Assembly (NCBI GenBank): GCA_963629305.1
Contig: CAVGIJ010000015.1
Location: 1-34,686 of the forward strand
DNA from: UBA1227 sp963629305
Lineage (GTDB): Bacteria; Bacillota; Clostridia; Oscillospirales; Acutalibacteraceae
Reading direction: 5' to 3'
Length of the DNA stretch: 34,686 nucleotides
Part shown: positions 1 to 8,132 of the stretch, piece after piece
Position numbering within the stretch: the stretch's first letter is position 1
Layout: each line of letters begins with the position of its first letter
Notes under the pieces: generated by a model
The model's database searches: none
What the model saw: the letters and a program-made list of their open reading frames with translations, nothing else
What the model was told of the DNA's origin: nothing
Position numbers and translations under genes: made by a program

Positions 1-1325
1 ATATATTTTCTGTTCCCGCATATGCTACATATAACGACGAAGTAGAATTCGAGTCAGAAATCGTCTATATGGAAAGTCTCGACAGAGGAACGGTTATTTT
101 CAATAAAAACGCAAACCAAAAGACCTCCGAAGCGTCCCTCACAAAGATTACGACGGCAATGGTCGTCCTTGACAACTGCAAGGATTTGGACGCAGTCGTA
201 ACCGTCTCACAAAAAGTAATGGACACGCTTGCCGGAACGAACAGTTCGACCGCCGGTATATCCGTGGGTGAACAGCTTACGGTACGCCAGCTTTTAAACC
301 TTATGCTGGTAAAAAGTGCAAACGAAGCGGCAAGTATACTTGCCGACTACATCGGCGGCGACATTGATACATTTGTGGAGATGATGAATGAATTCGCGAC
401 AGATCTCGGCTGCAAAAATACTCATTATACAAACCCGCACGGTCTTGATGAAGAAAATCACTACAGCACAGCGGAGGATCTTGCAAAGATTATAAAATAT
501 GCGCTCAAAAATGAAACCTTCTGTGAAATTGTATCATCACCGACATATACATTGTCGGCTACAAACAAGCGCGAAGAGGTGACATATACAAACACCAACT
601 CCATGCTCCAGAGCAATAGCATGTACTATTACGAGTACTGCAAGGGAATAAAGACCGGAACAACGGAAAACGCCGGAAAATGTCTTGCGTCGTATGCTAC
701 AAAGAACGGTTACTCCTATCTCTGCATAATCATGAAAGCTCCCGAAAAAGACAGCAACGGCGACGGATATACTGAAAATTATGCGTTTAAGGAAACAAAA
801 AAGGCGTATGAATGGGCATTCAACAACATAAAACTCAAAGTTGTTGCGAAACCGTCAGATGTTGTCACCGTGGTTGATGTTGACCTTGCAAAAAAGGTTG
901 ATCACGTTCGTCTGGTACCAAGCGAAGAAGCAACAGCTCTCGTCCCGGCGAGCGTTGATCCGTCGGCCATTTTGATAGAGCCGATTGCGGACAGTATCCA
1001 AAAGGATATTAAAGCCCCGATAAAAGCGGGAACCGTTCTCGGCAAGGCCAACGTGATGTATGCAGGAGATGTCCTTTACACTATTGACCTTGTTGCGGGT
1101 GAGGATGTCGACAGAAGCTTTTTCTCATACATCGTATATCTTATTAAAAAATTCTTTTCATCCGCAGTAATGAAACTTGTTCTTGTCATTTTGGGTATAG
1201 CGCTTACATTTTATATTGTTATAAATATACTCTACTCAAATAAGAAAAAGAAGCGGAAAATCAGAGTAGTACACGGCTACAGAAATGCGAGAAACGTCAA
1301 AAACAACAAAAAAAGCAACAAGTAA
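1..1325 (+). CDS. D-alanyl-D-alanine carboxypeptidase (PBP5/DacF type), 5' end cut by window
   Basis: Penicillin-binding DD-carboxypeptidase that trims the terminal D-Ala of peptidoglycan stem peptides outside the membrane. The reading frame is open from base 3 and the first visible residues (IFSVPAYA) look like the end of a signal peptide, so the gene starts outside the window and the ATG at 69 is internal. All three active-site motifs are present: SLTK (bases 135-146, nucleophile Ser), SAN (315-323) and KTG (651-659). A PBP5 C-terminal beta domain follows, then a hydrophobic helix (about 1165-1230) and a very basic tail rich in KKKKRK. A C-terminal transmembrane anchor replaces the amphipathic helix of E. 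coli PBP5, which is common in Firmicutes. Ends at TAA 1323-1325 just before a terminator. Family assignment is firm; the exact paralogue is not. Confidence 0.93.
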   Translation, partial: IFSVPAYATYNDEVEFESEIVYMESLDRGTVIFNKNANQKTSEASLTKITTAMVVLDNCKDLDAVVTVSQKVMDTLAGTNSSTAGISVGEQLTVRQLLNLMLVKSANEAASILADYIGGDIDTFVEMMNEFATDLGCKNTHYTNPHGLDEENHYSTAEDLAKIIKYALKNETFCEIVSSPTYTLSATNKREEVTYTNTNSMLQSNSMYYYEYCKGIKTGTTENAGKCLASYATKNGYSYLCIIMKAPEKDSNGDGYTENYAFKETKKAYEWAFNNIKLKVVAKPSDVVTVVDVDLAKKVDHVRLVPSEEATALVPASVDPSAILIEPIADSIQKDIKAPIKAGTVLGKANVMYAGDVLYTIDLVAGEDVDRSFFSYIVYLIKKFFSSAVMKLVLVILGIALTFYIVINILYSNKKKKRKIRVVHGYRNARNVKNNKKSNK

Positions 1326-1375
1326 GCATTTATCCTGATTAACGGATATTCGTTTGCATACACTGTACAATGCAC

Positions 1376-1414
1376 AAAAGAGCGGCACAGGAAAACCTGC
1401 ACCGCTCTTTTTTT
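1376..1414 (+). terminator. intrinsic terminator after the carboxypeptidase gene
   Basis: Stem AGAGCGG (1379-1385) pairs with CCGCTCT (1402-1408). A 2x2 internal loop and a CAGG/CCTG inner stem close on an AAAA loop, and a run of T follows to 1414. It lies between convergent genes. The opposite strand carries only CTTTT, so it probably works weakly for gap as well. Confidence 0.85.
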
Positions 1415-1440
1415 CACTCGATACTTATCAATTAAAACAA

Positions 1441-2454
1441 TCAGTCAAGCTCAGCAAAGTATTTTATTGTGCGAACCATCTGGCTTGTGTAGGAGTTCTC
1501 GTTGTCATACCATGCAACAACCTGTACCTGCCAGAGACCGTCACCTATCTCAGTTACCATTGTCTGTGTGGCATCGAAAAGCGATCCTTCTGTGATACCG
1601 ATGATATCCGAAGAAACAAGCGGCTCCTCTGTGTAGCCGAATGAAGGAGTAGATGCCTTCTTCATTGCTTCGTTGATGCAGTCAACACAAACCTTATCCT
1701 TCTTTACTACAGCAACAAGAATTGTTGTTGATCCTGTCGGTGTGGGAACACGCTGAGCAGAACCGATAAGCTTGCCGTTAAGCTCGGGAATTACAAGTCC
1801 GATTGCCTTTGCGGCACCTGTTGAGTTAGGAACTATAGAACAAGCGGCAGCACGTGCTCTTCTGAGGTCTCCCTTTCTGTGAGGACCGTCAAGAACCATC
1901 TGGTCACCTGTGTAAGCGTGTACGGTTGTCATGATACCGCTCTGAATCGGAGCAAAATCATTAAGAGCCTTTGCCATAGGAGCAAGACAGTTTGTTGTGC
2001 ATGATGCGGCAGAAATGATTTTGTCATCTTTTGTAAGTGTTTTTTCGTTTACGCCGTAAACGATTGTCGGAAGGTCATTACCTGCCGGTGCCGAAATAAC
2101 AACTTTCTTTGCACCTGCATTGATATGTGCCTGCGCTTTAGCCTTTGAAGTATAGAAACCTGTGCACTCAAGAACAACATCTACACCAATTTCACCCCAA
2201 GGAAGATTATTTGCATCTGCTTCCTTATAAATTTTAATTTCTTTTCCATCTACTACAATAGAATCTTCTTTTGCAGAAACTTTGTCAGCGAGAGCGTATC
2301 TGCCCTGTGCCGAGTCGTATTTAAGAAGATGAGCAAGCATTTTAGGATCTGTAAGATCATTGATAGCAACTACCTCATATCCTTCTGCGCCAAACATCTG
2401 ACGAAAAGCAAGACGTCCGATACGACCGAAACCGTTAATTGCAACTTTAACCAT
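1441..2454 (-). CDS. gap: glyceraldehyde-3-phosphate dehydrogenase (NAD-dependent)
   Basis: Glycolytic enzyme that oxidises glyceraldehyde-3-phosphate to 1,3-bisphosphoglycerate in the cytoplasm. The 337-residue length is standard. The Rossmann motif NGFGRIGR is at residues 7-14. Asp33 in the sequence INDLTD is the usual mark of NAD rather than NADP preference. The active site SCTTNC spans residues 151-156 with nucleophile Cys152. Start is ATG at 2454, preceded by GGGAGG (2462-2468 region). It is monocistronic, with its own promoter (TATAAT at 2527-2532, minus strand) and a Rex-like box between promoter and gene, so expression probably follows the NADH/NAD+ ratio. It diverges from PFOR across a 467-base AT-rich gap. 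Confidence 0.97.
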   Translation of the reverse strand: MVKVAINGFGRIGRLAFRQMFGAEGYEVVAINDLTDPKMLAHLLKYDSAQGRYALADKVSAKEDSIVVDGKEIKIYKEADANNLPWGEIGVDVVLECTGFYTSKAKAQAHINAGAKKVVISAPAGNDLPTIVYGVNEKTLTKDDKIISAASCTTNCLAPMAKALNDFAPIQSGIMTTVHAYTGDQMVLDGPHRKGDLRRARAAACSIVPNSTGAAKAIGLVIPELNGKLIGSAQRVPTPTGSTTILVAVVKKDKVCVDCINEAMKKASTPSFGYTEEPLVSSDIIGITEGSLFDATQTMVTEIGDGLWQVQVVAWYDNENSYTSQMVRTIKYFAELD

Positions 2455-2498
2455 TGTAATGTCCTCCCAATTTGTGTTTTAAACATTCGCTGAATATA

Positions 2499-2516
2499 TT
2501 GACAAAAAATTATCAA
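2499..2516 (-). promoter_or_regulatory. Rex-like operator in the gap leader
   Basis: TTGACAA-AAAA-TTATCAA has the 7-4-7 geometry of Rex boxes (clostridial consensus TTGTTAA-N4-TTAACAA) and its arms are symmetric at 6 of 7 positions. It lies about 4-21 bases downstream of the predicted gap transcription start, where a bound repressor would block elongation. It matches 11 of the 14 defined consensus positions. The assignment is by pattern only. Confidence 0.5.
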
Positions 2517-2526
2517 TCTATAAAAT

Positions 2527-2554
2527 ATTATATACATAGTTTTGAATTATGCAA
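2527..2554 (-). promoter_or_regulatory. sigma-A promoter of gap
   Basis: On the minus strand TTGCAT (2549-2554) is followed after 16 bases by TATAAT (2527-2532). This is a perfect -10 with a fair -35, giving a leader of about 65 bases before the gap ATG. Confidence 0.65.
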
Positions 2555-2738
2555 GCGTTTTATTCTTTTTTTATAAATCTTGAGTCTCTTTCTGTGAATT
2601 CTATAAAAACATAGACGCATTTCTCTTGTTTTTTTGTACGGAATATAGTTTAATTATCTTACTGTATTTTAGATGTAATAACATACAACCGCACCTGATT
2701 CAATCAGTGTATTTAAACTGCGCATTTAAGTCACTGCA

Positions 2739-2767
2739 ATGACAAAATACACCCCACACCCTATAAA
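2739..2767 (+). promoter_or_regulatory. candidate distal promoter of the PFOR gene
   Basis: ATGACA (2739-2744), 17 bases, then TATAAA (2762-2767), reading toward PFOR and leaving a leader of about 150 bases. Transcripts from here would cross the Rex-like box at 2829-2846. The rest of the 467-base gap (2555-2738) is AT-rich with no recognisable element. Confidence 0.4.
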
Positions 2768-2828
2768 ATCAATTGTTATCTTTTTTAGGGACTTGTAAAA
2801 AAACAAACTAGGCAGTATTATTGTATTG

Positions 2829-2846
2829 TTGTTTATTTTTTAACAA
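2829..2846 (+). promoter_or_regulatory. Rex-like operator upstream of PFOR
   Basis: TTGTTTA-TTTT-TTAACAA matches the clostridial Rex consensus TTGTTAA-N4-TTAACAA at 13 of 14 defined positions. It ends 3 bases before the -35 of the proximal candidate promoter, an ordinary repressor position. Rex is an NADH-sensing repressor that commonly controls fermentative oxidoreductases in Firmicutes. No rex gene is in the window. Confidence 0.65.
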
Positions 2847-2849
2847 TCT

Positions 2850-2878
2850 TTGCTTTTGCAACTAGTCTGTATTATACA
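2850..2878 (+). promoter_or_regulatory. candidate proximal promoter of PFOR
   Basis: TTGCTT (2850-2855), 17 bases, TATACA (2873-2878), about 45 bases upstream of the PFOR start. The -35 lies directly beside the Rex-like box. Confidence 0.45.
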
Positions 2879-2921
2879 CATAATCAGTTTTAGGAGCTGA
2901 ATATTTAGGAGGTCCTCATTT

Positions 2922-5900
2922 ATGGAAAGAAAAATCAAGACCATGGATGGTAACACAGCAGCTGCGCATGTTTCCTATGCGTTTACCGAAGTTGCTGCTA
3001 TCTACCCCATCACACCTTCATCCGTAATGGCTGAGGTAACAGATGAAATGGCAACAGCCGGTACAAAAAATCTCTTCGGACAGACAGTAAAGATCGCTGA
3101 AATGCAATCAGAGGGAGGTGCTGCAGGTGCAGTACACGGTTCACTCGCAGCCGGTGCTCTCACAACAACATACACTGCATCTCAGGGACTTCTTCTTATG
3201 ATCCCCAACATGTACAAGATGGCCGGAGAACTTCTCCCGGGCGTTATTCACGTTTCAGCACGTTGCGTGGCATCACATGCTCTTAACATCTTCGGTGATC
3301 ATTCAGACATTTATGCCTGCAGACAGACAGGCTACGCTATGCTTTGCTCATCAAATGTTCAGGAGGTTATGGACCTCGGTGCGGTTGCTCATCTTTCGGC
3401 AATAAAGGGAAGAGTTCCTTTCCTTCATTTCTTTGACGGCTTCCGTACATCACATGAAATTCAAAAAATAAAAATCTGGGACTATGACACTCTCGGAGAA
3501 ATGCTTGATTGGGACGCCGTAAACGCTTTCCGCAGACGTTCTCTCAACCCTGAACATCCTGTACTTCGCGGTTCTGCACAAAATCCTGACGTTTTCTTCC
3601 AGGCAAGAGAGGCTTGTAACAAGTACTATGCTGAAATCGTAAATGTTACCGAAAACTACATGAACGAAGTAAACAAGAGAATCGGAACAGACTACAAGCT
3701 CTTCAACTACTACGGCGCACAAGACGCTGAACATGTAATAGTTGCCATGGGTTCGGTTTGTGACACTATAGAGGAGACAATTGATTATCTTGCAAGTAAG
3801 GGCGAGAAGGTCGGTCTTGTAAAAGTTCGTCTTTACAGACCGTTCTCTCAGAGGCATCTCCTTGCAGCTCTTCCGAAGACCGTAAAGACAATTTCCGTTC
3901 TTGACAGGACCAAGGAGCCGGGTTCATTTGGCGAGCCTCTTTTCCTCGATGTTCTTGCAGCTCTCAAGGGAACAGAATTTGACGATGTAAAGGTTCTCGG
4001 CGGACGTTACGGACTCGGTTCAAAGGATACCGTTCCTTCACACATCATCCCTGTTTTCGAAAACATGAAACTTGCAGATCCGAAAGAAAGATTTACTCTT
4101 GCAATCAATGACGATGTAACAGGGCTTTCTCTTCCTGCATCTGAGATTGTTGACACTGCTCCGCAAGGAACAATCTGCTGTAAGTTCTGGGGTCTTGGTT
4201 CAGACGGTACAGTAGGTGCCAACAAGAACTCCATCAAAATCATCGGTGATAACACCGACATGTATGCTCAGGGGTATTTCTCATATGACTCAAAGAAGTC
4301 AGGCGGTATCACTGTTTCCCACCTCCGTTTCGGCAAAAGCCCAATCAAGTCAACATACCTTATAAACCGTGCCGACTTTGTTGCTTGCCACAACGAATCA
4401 TATGTAACAAAGTATGACATGGTTGAGGATATCAAGCCGGGCGGAACATTCCTCCTCAACTGCCAGTGGAAGACTATTGAAGAACTTGACAAGAATCTTC
4501 CGGGCGACATGAAGGCATATATCGCAAACAACAATATTAACTTCTACACAATCGATGCATCAGATATCGCTATGGGCGTTGGCCTTGGCAACAGAGTAAG
4601 CACAATTCTTCAGTCTGCTTTCTTCAAACTTACCGGCATTCTTCCTCAGGAGAAAGCTATTGAGCTCATGAAAGCAGCTGCTACAAAGTCATTCGGCAAA
4701 AAAGGCGATGACATTGTAAAAATGAACCACGAAGCTATTGATGCCGGTGCGACCGCCGTGGTAAAAATTGATGTCCCGGATTCCTGGAAAACAGCTTCGG
4801 GAAGCGTTCAGATTGAGGAAGTAAATACTGACAAACCCGCACTCAACAAATTTATCAACAACATTCTTATTCCTGCAAACAAACAGCAGGGTGATAAGAT
4901 TCCGGTTTCAACATTCGTTGACATTGCAGACGGTACATTACCGTCAGGTACAGCAGCATTTGAGAAACGCGGAATTGCACTCTATGTTCCCGAGTGGCAG
5001 CCTGACAAATGTATCCAGTGTAACCAGTGCTCATACGTTTGTCCTCACGCTGTTATCCGTCCTCTTGCTCTCAGCGAAGCTGATGCAAAGAACGCTCCTG
5101 ACAGTATGAAGTTCGTGGACATGAAGGGGCTTCCCGGATACAAGTTCACAATGACTATCTCACCTATGGACTGTACGGGATGCGGCTCTTGTGTAAACAT
5201 CTGTCCTGCGGGTGCAAAGGACAAAGCAAACAATGCACTTGTTATGAAGCCACTCGAATCACAGAAGGGCGAAGAAGAAGGATTCCTCTTCGGCAACACC
5301 GTTGCAATAGATCCGGCCGTAACAGAGAAGTTTAATCCTGAAACAGTCAAAGGCTCTCAGTTCCTCACTCCGCTCCTTGAATTTTCAGGCGCATGTGCAG
5401 GATGCGGCGAAACACCTTATGCAAAACTTGTTACTCAGCTCTTCGGTGACAGAATGTACGTTGCAAACGCAACCGGATGTTCTTCAATTTGGGGTAACTC
5501 AGCACCGAGCACACCATACACAACAAATCTCGAAGGCAAGGGACCTGCTTGGTCAAACTCACTCTTTGAGGACAACGCGGAGTTCGGCTACGGTATGATG
5601 CTTGCAAACAACCAGATCCGTGAAAATCTTGCAGGCAAAATCCACAACCTTACTGCATCCGGTAACGGCGCAATAGCTTCTGCTGCACAGGCATGGCTCG
5701 ACACTTACAAGGACGGAGAGTCTTCAAAGAAAACATCGGCAGCCCTTGTAAAAGCTCTTGAAGGTGCAACTGATGACGATGCAAAATTCATCCTTGAAAA
5801 TAAGGATTACCTCGTTAAGAAGTCACAGTGGATCTTCGGCGGCGACGGATGGGCATACGACATCGGCTTCGGTGGTCTTGACCATGTTCTTGCACAGAAC

Positions 5901-6482
5901 CAAGATGTAAATGTTCTCGTATTCGACACAGAGGTTTACTCAAATACAGGCGGACAATCATCCAAATCAACACCGACAGGTGCTATTGCTCAGTTTGCTG
6001 CCGGCGGTAAAGAGGTCAAGAAGAAAGACCTTGCTGCTATAGCAATGAGTTACGGATACATCTACGTTGCACAGGTTGCAATGGGCGCAGATTATGCACA
6101 AACACTTAAGGCTATCAGAGAAGCAGAAGCATATCACGGACCTTCAATCGTAATTGCCTACGCTCCGTGTATCAACCACGGTATCAAGGGCGGACTCAGC
6201 ATTGCGATGACTGAAGAAAAGCGTGCGGTATCATCCGGCTACTGGCATATGTTCCGTTTCGACCCTTCAAAGGCTGAGAACGGTGAGAATCCGTTCACTC
6301 TCGACTCAAAAGCTCCGACAGATGACTACCAAGGTTTCATCATGAACGAAGTTCGTTACTCATCACTCAAGCGCGGAAATCCTGAAAAGGCTGAAAGACT
6401 CTTCGGCATTGCGGAAAAGAATGCTGCTGAAAAGTATGAACACCTTTTGAAACTCAAGGAATTGTATAATCCGGGCAAATAA
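2922..6482 (+). CDS. nifJ: pyruvate:ferredoxin (flavodoxin) oxidoreductase, single-chain
   Basis: Oxidises pyruvate with CoA to acetyl-CoA and CO2 while reducing ferredoxin, the central pyruvate step of clostridial fermentation. The 1186 residues are the normal length for the homodimeric enzyme with fused domains I-VI. Two ferredoxin-type clusters use Cys697/700/703/707 and Cys751 onward (CTGCGSC). The proximal cluster next to the thiamine site uses Cys825, Cys828, Cys853 and Cys1083, matching the spacing of the Desulfovibrio africanus enzyme. The TPP-binding part includes GGDGWAYDIGFGG and DTEVYSNTGGQ. Start is ATG with AGGAGG at about 2908-2913. It is followed by a GC-rich hairpin and then glpK. 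A Rex-like box upstream suggests redox control. The reduced ferredoxin it makes could serve the AOR/polyferredoxin pair encoded about 5 kb further on. Confidence 0.97.
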   Translation: MERKIKTMDGNTAAAHVSYAFTEVAAIYPITPSSVMAEVTDEMATAGTKNLFGQTVKIAEMQSEGGAAGAVHGSLAAGALTTTYTASQGLLLMIPNMYKMAGELLPGVIHVSARCVASHALNIFGDHSDIYACRQTGYAMLCSSNVQEVMDLGAVAHLSAIKGRVPFLHFFDGFRTSHEIQKIKIWDYDTLGEMLDWDAVNAFRRRSLNPEHPVLRGSAQNPDVFFQAREACNKYYAEIVNVTENYMNEVNKRIGTDYKLFNYYGAQDAEHVIVAMGSVCDTIEETIDYLASKGEKVGLVKVRLYRPFSQRHLLAALPKTVKTISVLDRTKEPGSFGEPLFLDVLAALKGTEFDDVKVLGGRYGLGSKDTVPSHIIPVFENMKLADPKERFTLAINDDVTGLSLPASEIVDTAPQGTICCKFWGLGSDGTVGANKNSIKIIGDNTDMYAQGYFSYDSKKSGGITVSHLRFGKSPIKSTYLINRADFVACHNESYVTKYDMVEDIKPGGTFLLNCQWKTIEELDKNLPGDMKAYIANNNINFYTIDASDIAMGVGLGNRVSTILQSAFFKLTGILPQEKAIELMKAAATKSFGKKGDDIVKMNHEAIDAGATAVVKIDVPDSWKTASGSVQIEEVNTDKPALNKFINNILIPANKQQGDKIPVSTFVDIADGTLPSGTAAFEKRGIALYVPEWQPDKCIQCNQCSYVCPHAVIRPLALSEADAKNAPDSMKFVDMKGLPGYKFTMTISPMDCTGCGSCVNICPAGAKDKANNALVMKPLESQKGEEEGFLFGNTVAIDPAVTEKFNPETVKGSQFLTPLLEFSGACAGCGETPYAKLVTQLFGDRMYVANATGCSSIWGNSAPSTPYTTNLEGKGPAWSNSLFEDNAEFGYGMMLANNQIRENLAGKIHNLTASGNGAIASAAQAWLDTYKDGESSKKTSAALVKALEGATDDDAKFILENKDYLVKKSQWIFGGDGWAYDIGFGGLDHVLAQNQDVNVLVFDTEVYSNTGGQSSKSTPTGAIAQFAAGGKEVKKKDLAAIAMSYGYIYVAQVAMGADYAQTLKAIREAEAYHGPSIVIAYAPCINHGIKGGLSIAMTEEKRAVSSGYWHMFRFDPSKAENGENPFTLDSKAPTDDYQGFIMNEVRYSSLKRGNPEKAERLFGIAEKNAAEKYEHLLKLKELYNPGK

Positions 6483-6503
6483 GTTATAATTATTTTTGCA
6501 GAC

Positions 6504-6537
6504 GGCGGTGCCGGAAAACATTTGGCACCGCCCATTT
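6504..6537 (+). terminator. hairpin between PFOR and glpK (probable partial terminator)
   Basis: A perfect 9-bp stem GGCGGTGCC (6504-6512) / GGCACCGCC (6524-6532) with an 11-base loop. The following T run is weak (CATTTTAT). It probably ends or attenuates PFOR transcription. No clear promoter lies between it and glpK, so glpK may depend on read-through. Confidence 0.6.
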
Positions 6538-6570
6538 TATAGGATTTAATATTTGGTGGAGGTTAAAAAA

Positions 6571-8097
6571 ATGGCTCAATATGTTATGGCCCTTGATCAG
6601 GGAACAACCAGCTCCCGCGCCATCGTTTTCGACAAACACGGGAACGTTATCACAAAATCTCAAAGAGAATTCGAGCAAATTTATCCGCAGGCCGGTTGGG
6701 TAGAGCACAATCCCATGGACATACTGTTCAGTGAATATCAGTCCATTTCAACAATCCTTTCAGAGGGAGTTGTTGATGCATCCGACATTGCGTGCATCGG
6801 CGTAACAAACCAGCGTGAAACAACAATCCTTTGGGACAAGAGAACGGGTCTTCCCATACACAATGCTCCCGTGTGGCAGTGCAGACGTACTGCATCAATG
6901 TGCGAGGAACTCAAGGCACAGGGTCTTGAAAAGTATATAAGAGAACACACCGGACTTGTAATAGACGCATACTTCTCAGCCACAAAGATAAAGTGGCTTC
7001 TTGACAATGTACCGGGTGCGATGGATCTCGCCAAAGAGGGAAATCTTCTTTTCGGAACAGTCGAGACATGGCTTATTTGGAATCTTACAGGCGGCGCTTC
7101 ACACCCCGAAACCGCAGTACATATAACCGATTATTCAAACGCATCCAGAACAATGATTTTTGACGTTGATAAGCTTTGTTGGGATGAATTCCTCTGTGAA
7201 AAAATAGGAATCCCCATGAACATACTTCCGAAGCCTGTTCCGTCAAGCATGATATACGGAAAAGTTGCCCCGGGAATCCAAGGCCTTGAACGCCTTGAGG
7301 GCACACCTATAAGCGGTGCTATCGGAGATCAGCCCGCCGCACTTTTCGGCCAGGCATGCTTCAACCCCGGTATGGCAAAGAGCACATACGGAACCGGTTG
7401 CTTCCTTCTTATGAATACCGGAAAGGAACGAGTAAAATCAAAGAGCCAACTCACATCCGGCGTTGCATGGTCAATAGGAAATGACGTAACCTATGCAATA
7501 GAGGGCTCAGCCTTCAATGCAGGTTGTGTTATCCAATGGCTTCGTGATGAACTTCATCTCATAGACAGTGCGCCACGCTGTGATGAACTCGCAGAGAGCG
7601 TTCCCGACACAAACGGAATTTATCTTGTTCCCGCTTTCACAGGTCTTGGAGCTCCTTATTGGGACATGTATGCAAGAGGCTGCATAGTGGGACTTACCCG
7701 CGGTGTAAACCGTGCACACTTTGCACGCGCTGTCCTTGAGGCAAACTGCTACCAGGTTGTTGACCTTATTACCGCAATCAAAGATGATTCCGGAATAGAT
7801 ATTGCATCCCTTCGTGTTGACGGAGGTGCGTCTGTCAGCAATATCATGATGCAAATTCAGTCTGATTTCCTCAATTGCGAAGTAAACAGACCGAAGGTAG
7901 TTGAAACTACCGCTCTCGGCGCCGCTTATCTTGCAGGTCTCGCAGTCGGCGTTTGGAAGGATACGGACGAAATTGAGCAAAACCGTGAAGTTGCAAAAAT
8001 ATTCAAGCCGCAAATGGATGCAACAAAACGTGAAGAGCTATACAAGGGTTGGAAAAAAGCCATTACCCGTGCCATGTCATGGGTAGACCCTGAATAA
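6571..8097 (+). CDS. glpK: glycerol kinase
   Basis: Phosphorylates glycerol to sn-glycerol-3-phosphate with ATP; FGGY carbohydrate kinase family. The ATP-binding N-terminus reads ALDQGTTSSRAIVFD, and SATKIKWLL and GAAYLAGLAVGVW match the two FGGY signature regions. The start is placed at ATG 6571 because GGTGGAGG lies 8 bases upstream; an in-frame TTG at 6553 would put the ribosome binding site inside the gene. This gives 508 residues, usual for the family. The region that carries the PTS-phosphorylated HFYG histidine in Enterococcus and Bacillus enzymes reads differently here (MIYGKVAPG context), so HPr control is unlikely. No glycerol facilitator or glycerol-3-phosphate dehydrogenase is nearby; instead malate dehydrogenase and malic enzyme follow. 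Confidence 0.96.
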   Translation: MAQYVMALDQGTTSSRAIVFDKHGNVITKSQREFEQIYPQAGWVEHNPMDILFSEYQSISTILSEGVVDASDIACIGVTNQRETTILWDKRTGLPIHNAPVWQCRRTASMCEELKAQGLEKYIREHTGLVIDAYFSATKIKWLLDNVPGAMDLAKEGNLLFGTVETWLIWNLTGGASHPETAVHITDYSNASRTMIFDVDKLCWDEFLCEKIGIPMNILPKPVPSSMIYGKVAPGIQGLERLEGTPISGAIGDQPAALFGQACFNPGMAKSTYGTGCFLLMNTGKERVKSKSQLTSGVAWSIGNDVTYAIEGSAFNAGCVIQWLRDELHLIDSAPRCDELAESVPDTNGIYLVPAFTGLGAPYWDMYARGCIVGLTRGVNRAHFARAVLEANCYQVVDLITAIKDDSGIDIASLRVDGGASVSNIMMQIQSDFLNCEVNRPKVVETTALGAAYLAGLAVGVWKDTDEIEQNREVAKIFKPQMDATKREELYKGWKKAITRAMSWVDPE

Positions 8098-8132
8098 AAA
8101 TCAACATTCAACCATATTAAGGAGGTTTAAAA

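Noticed and set aside
2499..2526. TTGACA plus TAAAAT as a plus-strand promoter toward PFOR
   Set aside because: It overlaps the gap leader and lies about 400 bases from PFOR; the TTGACA is better read as half of the Rex-like inverted repeat.
6553..6570. TTG at 6553 as the glpK start
   Set aside because: It would place the GGTGGAGG ribosome binding site within the coding sequence; ATG 6571 gives the family N-terminus.
7507..8013. 168-codon open frame on the minus strand inside glpK
   Set aside because: Lies wholly opposite a well-conserved kinase gene, has Cys/Ser-rich composition and no ribosome binding site; a shadow frame. The same applies to other long antisense frames, for example 23574-24002 opposite moeA-PBP and 32657-33289 opposite the WtpA-like gene.
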